A stretch of DNA of 64,000 bases from Chromera velia (taxonomy: Eukaryota > Sar > Chromeraceae), in contig JAHBMJ010003830.1 in the NCBI GenBank assembly GCA_018398765.1, positions 1 to 64,000 of the forward strand. The letters are read 5' to 3'. Of this stretch, positions 59,260-64,000 are shown one piece after another (positions within the stretch are counted from its first letter, which is position 1; each line of letters starts with the position of its first letter). A program made the translations under genes and the position numbers. Below the pieces are notes generated by a model that was given only the letters and a program-made list of their open reading frames with translations, was not told where the DNA came from and searched no databases.

Positions 59260-60285
59260 GTAGAGGGAAGAGGCAAAGAATGCAGGTAGACTGTGTTTTC
59301 TCCTCCGGCAAAACGCAAAACGCGGCTGTGTTTCGTTTGCCGACTGTGGTCCTCACAAGTCCATCCATCAACGAATAGAAGAAATAGAGACGAACACATG
59401 ATGAATGAATGAAAGAATTGAGAGGGAGAAAGTAGATCAATCAACACCGCTCTTCGTCTCTCCTCCTCCCCCTTTCTTCTGCTGGCGATCCTCCTTGCAT
59501 CCCCCCCTCACTTCCTCTCTCCTATTTTCTGCTTGTCAAGTACCACTCTTTCCCCTTCTTCTTGCGCAGCAGAGGACTACAATGCTCTTTTTTCTGCTCC
59601 AGTCAAGCAGATTCCATGCAAAAAAAAAAAATGGATGTCTCCCTGCCCCTTCCTACCGACCCGCTTTGCCGAAATCATGCACCTTCAGACGACCAAATGC
59701 GAGACAGAAAAAGAGAAAAGAACATCAAACGAGGCAGAGAGAAAAGAAGCCAGACATGCATTGACATACGCACTCATACATCCAACCATCCACCAATTTT
59801 CCCTGCATGAAGAGAAAAGCCCGCCCTCTTTTCCCTTCCTGCCCTTCCCTTCCAAAATCCATTCACCCCCCCTTTCCCCTTACTTAAAACCCGAGAGAAG
59901 GAACTGACGACACCCAAAGTGCGCACTCACTCCCTTCAGGTCGCCAGAAGTCAGACACCAATCAACCCTCCCCCCTTTCCTCCTCGATGCAACCAGACCA
60001 CCCCAACGTCACACGACAAGGGACAGACAGACAAACAGACAGCCCCCTGCTTCGGATTCCAACACCCGAAATCCTCTTCCTCCTCCACCGTTCCCTTCGA
60101 TTTCCCTGTCACCTCACTCAACCTCCATTCACCTCCATTCCCCCCCCTTCCCTCCCGCACACGCTTCCGGATACCAGCGCACCCACCGAAGAAGCGATTC
60201 ACATTGATCGAACGAACCCAACCCCTCTCCATCTCTCAACCCTATCCAATTTCATCCGTTGGATCTTTTCGTTTCTGTCTGTCGT

Positions 60286-63200
60286 TCAGCCGCTGAGCTC
60301 ACTCTCCGAATCCTCCTCTGCCCGCCCTTTCTTGAGCTGGGAGGGTCTAGCGCGAGGCGGAGAGGAGGGCCTGTCTTCTTCTTCATCGGAGTCCGTTTCA
60401 ACCTCGGTGGGTCTGCGGCGAGCGGCGGGCGGGGGAGCGGAGGGGGAGGCGTCCTTCCCCTGCTGCCCTAGCGGCCCCGCTCGGCCTCTACCCACCCGGG
60501 TAGTTGCTGTGCGGGGATATCGGGAGGAAGAGGGGGGGACATCCTCCTCCTCATCCTCTGCGAGCTCTCCCGCTGTATCGTCACTTTCTTCTGAATGTGC
60601 TTCTCTTCCAAGACGACGTCTCAACTGAGCACGCTTCTCCCTCACACTCTGTTCTTCCTCTGATGAACTCGAAGAAGAGTCAAACATCTTCCTTCTAGGA
60701 CGCCTCGAGCTGGTCTCGCTCTGCAGATTCTCACTGACCGTCTCCATCTCCTTCCGATTCTGCACTGCCCCACCCGACCTTGTCCCTCTATTCATCGGAG
60801 TATCAGAATCAGAATCAGAATCGGAAGAATCCGAGTCCGGACTCGAGGAGGTCACACGACCATTCGCGTGCGGACTTCCTCTTCCCCGAAGACCACCCGA
60901 ACCTCCATTTCTTCTTTCCCTCTCTTTCTCTCTCTCACGGTCTTCAAAATCCCGCTCCTTCTTTGCAAGATGATCATCGACAGACGAAAATGTGTCCCCA
61001 TTCCTTTCTGCCTCCTCACTCTGCTTGCGCTCTCGGGCCGCCTCGTCCTGACGGACTTGCGACCCCAGGTGGCCCTTGATGAACCGCTCAGCCACCCCGG
61101 TATCGAGGTGCGGTTGACGTGAGGGACTGTCGAATTCGGCATCATCGTCGGTGAAGTTCGGATCTTCATAAGCGGCATTGTCATTGTCGGGGGGGGCGGA
61201 GGAATAACCCTCACTGTCATCTCCAGCGGCTCTCTGGGTCATTCGGATGTTTCGCCTTCGACTCAAATAGCCTGCTCTGACGGGCTCGTCTTCCTCGGTT
61301 TCGGTTTGGGACTCCGAATCTGACGGCATGTACTGCCGGCGGCGGGGGGGGGGTCGTTGCGTCTCTCTGATACCGTTTGCGTGCGGCTGGACCGTCTCCC
61401 TCTCTTTCTTCTGTTGCTGAGAGACTCGAAACGCCGAAGGCGGCTGCTGTTGTTCTTGTGCAGGAGACGGGGGAGACTGCCGTCTCTTGATTGGTTGAGG
61501 AGACAGCGACGACTGTGGCTCTTGTTCTTGAACAGGAGACAGAGGGGGCTGCCTCCTTTGACGTGAAGGAGGAGGTGACGAATACTGTGGCTCTCGGTCT
61601 CGAACAGTCGAAGGGGGAGACTGTCGTCTGCGGGGTGGAGCAGGAGACGGTGAATGCTGCTGCTGTCGCTCGTTCGAGACGCGAGACAGAGGAAAGATCG
61701 AGGATGCAGTCCCAGTGTGCCCGTTCGGCTGGAGGCCGCCGAATTCTTGTTTCTGGATTTCTGCTTCCTCTTCCTCTTCTTTCTTCTTCTTTTTTTTCTC
61801 TTCATCCTCCTGATCCGAATAATCATCTGTGGGGGGATAGATCTTTGCGTACTTTCCGGAGTACAGAGGAGACATAGGCGATCTCTGAGCGGCTTGGGTG
61901 CCCGATGCGGGTCTGCTGTGGTGGAAGTCTTCATCCTCATCCTCATCCTCGCTGTCGTCCTGTGCCTCCATCAATTCGGTGCTTGCACCCACCAAAAGCT
62001 TGGGAGGGCGGCTTCGCGTGGAGCCGTTCATCGGCAACGGCCGACGGGGAGTCTCGTCGTCACTTTGGTTTCTATGCACGACGGTTTCGGTGTCTGAAAT
62101 GTCACCAGGGATCCGGTCCCCGGATTCATCCAATTCCATAAGTCCGTCTTGGGACGCTATATCCTGAGCTGCCAAGGTCGAGGTTGACAGCTGATCGTCC
62201 TCGAGAACTAGACCGTGTTCCTTTCGCCACTGGATTGCCCTCTGCTTCATTGCGGTCAGTTCTTGACCGAAGACGACCCAGGGGAAGGACAGAAGCGGGG
62301 GAATCTGTCGGGCAGCCCCAATCGTTCGCTCACCAGGCAGAACGATTCTGCAACAGGAAAAGGAGGAGACACAAGCAACAGGCATACAGCTTTCGTGCAC
62401 GCAACCGTTTTGTGCGAGATAGACGACACTGTAGAGGACAAGACTAGATTGACAGAGCAGGGGTCAGAAAAACGGGTTGGAACTGAGCTGTAGCAGGAAA
62501 AAGAGATAAGAGAAACACAACGACGAACGAAAAGAAGTAGAAAGGGAGAGAAACATATACACCGAGCATCATTCAGACAGACAGACATGCCACTCACACG
62601 ACTGTGCAAACAGGCAAAGAAAGAAAGAGGTGTTGTCAGACTCACTGACTTTGAGGCCACCCCCACACCCAAATAGGTGACGATATACGCTGCAGAGGCT
62701 CTCGCGAAGGCGGCCTCTTTGTTCCTGCCGGGGTCGAAGAGACGGGTCCCGTCAGGCTCAGCGAACCTGGCCACTTGGAACATGCGGTGCAGAATTTCGA
62801 CGCGGTCCCGGAACTGATGTTGGTGTGCTCGCATGTCGGGGCTGTACCGGAGAGGCACTTCCCACAGCATGTCGGCACCTGCAAGACACAGAGTATGAAA
62901 ATGGAAACGTTCAAACGCACAAGTGCATAGACATGTACGTACACACACATGAGGGCGAGAGGCAAGGAGCTGAAGCCGGGCTGTTTGCGAGTTTTGCATG
63001 TGGTCCCCGAAAGCGTTGAGAAGATTAGCGTATAGGAATTACCCGGCCCACCGCAAAGAAGAAGAAGGAGAGGAAGAAGAAGAAAAAGAAGAACGGCATC
63101 CGCCTGGAGGAAGCGACACTCGCCAGGGAGAGTGAAACGATTTCTGTCTCCGCGCAAAAAATGATTAAAAAACGAAGCCAGGTGTGTTTGAGGGCTGGAG

Positions 63201-64000
63201 ACCAAACGAGCGCAAGATTCCCAATTGGAGAAGCACTACGGCGGATGGATTGCCCCCAGCCCCCAAACCCGAAACAAGCCCCCACTTCTATGAATCAAAG
63301 TCCTTTCTCCATCTCAGAGAGAAGAATCACCTCGTCACACACACGCACAGAGGGAGAAGGGGGGGGGGAGAGAGGCAGAGTACGATAGGTAGAAAACACG
63401 ACCTCACAGATGGATGGATAGAAAGGCGGACTGACCAGAGAGGAGCACTAGCTCGTCTGTTGTCCCCGCATGCAGCATCAACGACGTCATCTTCTCGTTG
63501 TACTCAACCAGCAGACTCACAGCAGCGCGGGTATGTTCCTGCCATCCTGGGTGGAGCAGATCACCATCCAACGCCTGTCGGCACGACGCCACTACGCGAT
63601 GGGCCATCCGCCTCTCAATCCGTGCACGCGCAAGTGCAGCCTTACGAGGCCTCTCAAGCGCGATGTTCTCATTGTGCTTGTCATACTCATCCTCTTCCTC
63701 CTCGTCAAGCTCAAAACAATCCTCATACCCCATTGTGGTTCCCTCGTCCCCACCCTCCACCCCCCCGTCTCTTCCTCTTCGGATTTCACGAGCAACGACC
63801 ACACCTTTTTGATGCGAGCGCTCAACCCGGAACAGTTGGTCAGGCAGTCTGGGATCCCCCATTTCTTTCGACCACATCCAGTCAGGGGTCCTCAACTGGC
63901 GGAATCTACCAACCTTCACACCTCCCTGCAGATGCTCCAAAAAGCCCCCACCCGTTCCAAGGGCTGTCAGCATCTCTGCGGTTAGAGGTTCCTGTCTCCC
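60286..64000 (-). CDS. RNA-dependent RNA polymerase (RDR/QDE-1 family), C-terminal part with long charged tail
   Basis: Cellular RNA-dependent RNA polymerases copy single-stranded RNA into double-stranded RNA that feeds Dicer and small-RNA silencing. The window holds the last three exons seen: 63975-63436, 62878-62650, 62347-60286, with GT-AG introns and agreeing phases; the gene continues past the right edge. Family signs are LVEYNEKMTSLMLHAGTTDE, which fits the helical neck after the catalytic core, and PPLLSFPWVVFGQELTAMK, which fits the conserved end block (SFPW-V) of the domain. The catalytic DxDGD loop should lie upstream, outside the window. After the end block comes a tail of about 650 residues that plant or fungal enzymes lack: acidic clusters (SEDEDEDED), repeated Arg-Arg-Gln-Ser-Pro-Pro type motifs at about 61390-61660, an Arg/Glu-rich helix and a Ser/Glu-rich end stopping at 60286. 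Assignment rests on these blocks alone. Confidence 0.62.

Larger units (their letters stand above)
55737..60285. other. Intergenic region without a supported gene
   Basis: 4.5 kb between two minus-strand genes. The stretch 56100-56450 has atgcat/atatata words, 56460-57060 is AT-rich, and 57150-60280 is pyrimidine/purine-biased with several microsatellites. Open frames here (such as 57190-57639, 57799-58158, 59533-59907) overlap each other in several frames and have no recognisable motif. It should contain the promoter of the large gene ending its start at 55736 and the 3' end of the polymerase gene. Confidence 0.45.

Noticed and set aside
59987-60628. 213-codon plus-strand frame
   Set aside because: Runs through pyrimidine-rich low-complexity sequence and then antisense to the polymerase tail.
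61263-61946. 227-codon minus-strand frame overlapping the polymerase tail
   Set aside because: Shifted shadow of the 704-codon frame through repeated Arg/Ser-Pro codons. The other frame continues the polymerase end block.
1-64000. tRNA, rRNA or snRNA genes
   Set aside because: No sequence with recognisable A/B boxes, cloverleaf arms or rRNA core was found by eye. A covariance-model scan would be decisive.

Overview
The window is nuclear DNA of a unicellular eukaryote. Spliced genes with GT-AG introns of about 56-575 bases, an SRP72 gene in 16 exons, a cellular-type RNA-dependent RNA polymerase, long (GA)n/(GT)n tracts and dense LTR retrotransposon fossils all fit a protist genome. I lean towards a chromerid or related alveolate alga, but this is a guess from style, not a marker gene. 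I see no rRNA, tRNA or CRISPR.

Layout. 1-39 kb is mostly mobile-element territory. There are unidentified plus-strand open frames at 338-1917 with an 18-residue Pro/Ser/Gln repeat. A nearly complete but broken minus-strand Ty1/copia element lies at 5521-12320 (5-bp target duplication CCTAA), itself inside a pair of 325-bp direct repeats (3086-3410, 12475-12799). A 989-bp non-autonomous hAT-type element lies at 13373-14361 (8-bp duplication TACCGGAC). A 3.5-kb fold-back element with arms of about 1.5-1.7 kb lies at 16896-20388 (4-bp duplication CATT). Another LTR pair is at 26874-29907, and a deleted copia element is at 34139-38702 (duplication ATACC). The right LTR of this last element is split by a 2.8-kb insertion carrying an intact 347-residue open frame of unknown family. 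One host gene sits in this half: a three-exon fatty-acid-hydroxylase-superfamily gene at 23444-24948.

39-64 kb is gene territory. SRP72 (39460-47075, minus) is divergent from a small secreted, probably GPI-anchored six-cysteine protein (48131-48697, plus). Next is a 12-exon gene of about 1492 codons on the minus strand (50260-55736). Its helical/folded N-terminal part, basic disordered middle with six 57-residue tandem repeats, PP1-type RVSF site and C-terminal coiled coil recall meiotic chromosome-axis proteins (SYCP2/Red1/ASY3 style). The last gene is the C-terminal part of an RNA-dependent RNA polymerase (60286 to beyond the right edge, minus) with a very long charged tail.

Two themes connect the regions. 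First, paired repeats in the left half differ almost only by transitions, as expected if silenced DNA decays by cytosine deamination. Second, the window holds both a long fold-back repeat able to give double-stranded RNA and a silencing-type polymerase. A working small-RNA defence is therefore plausible, though not shown by sequence alone. Exon joins given for the host genes were checked by reading phase at every junction; transcripts were not available.
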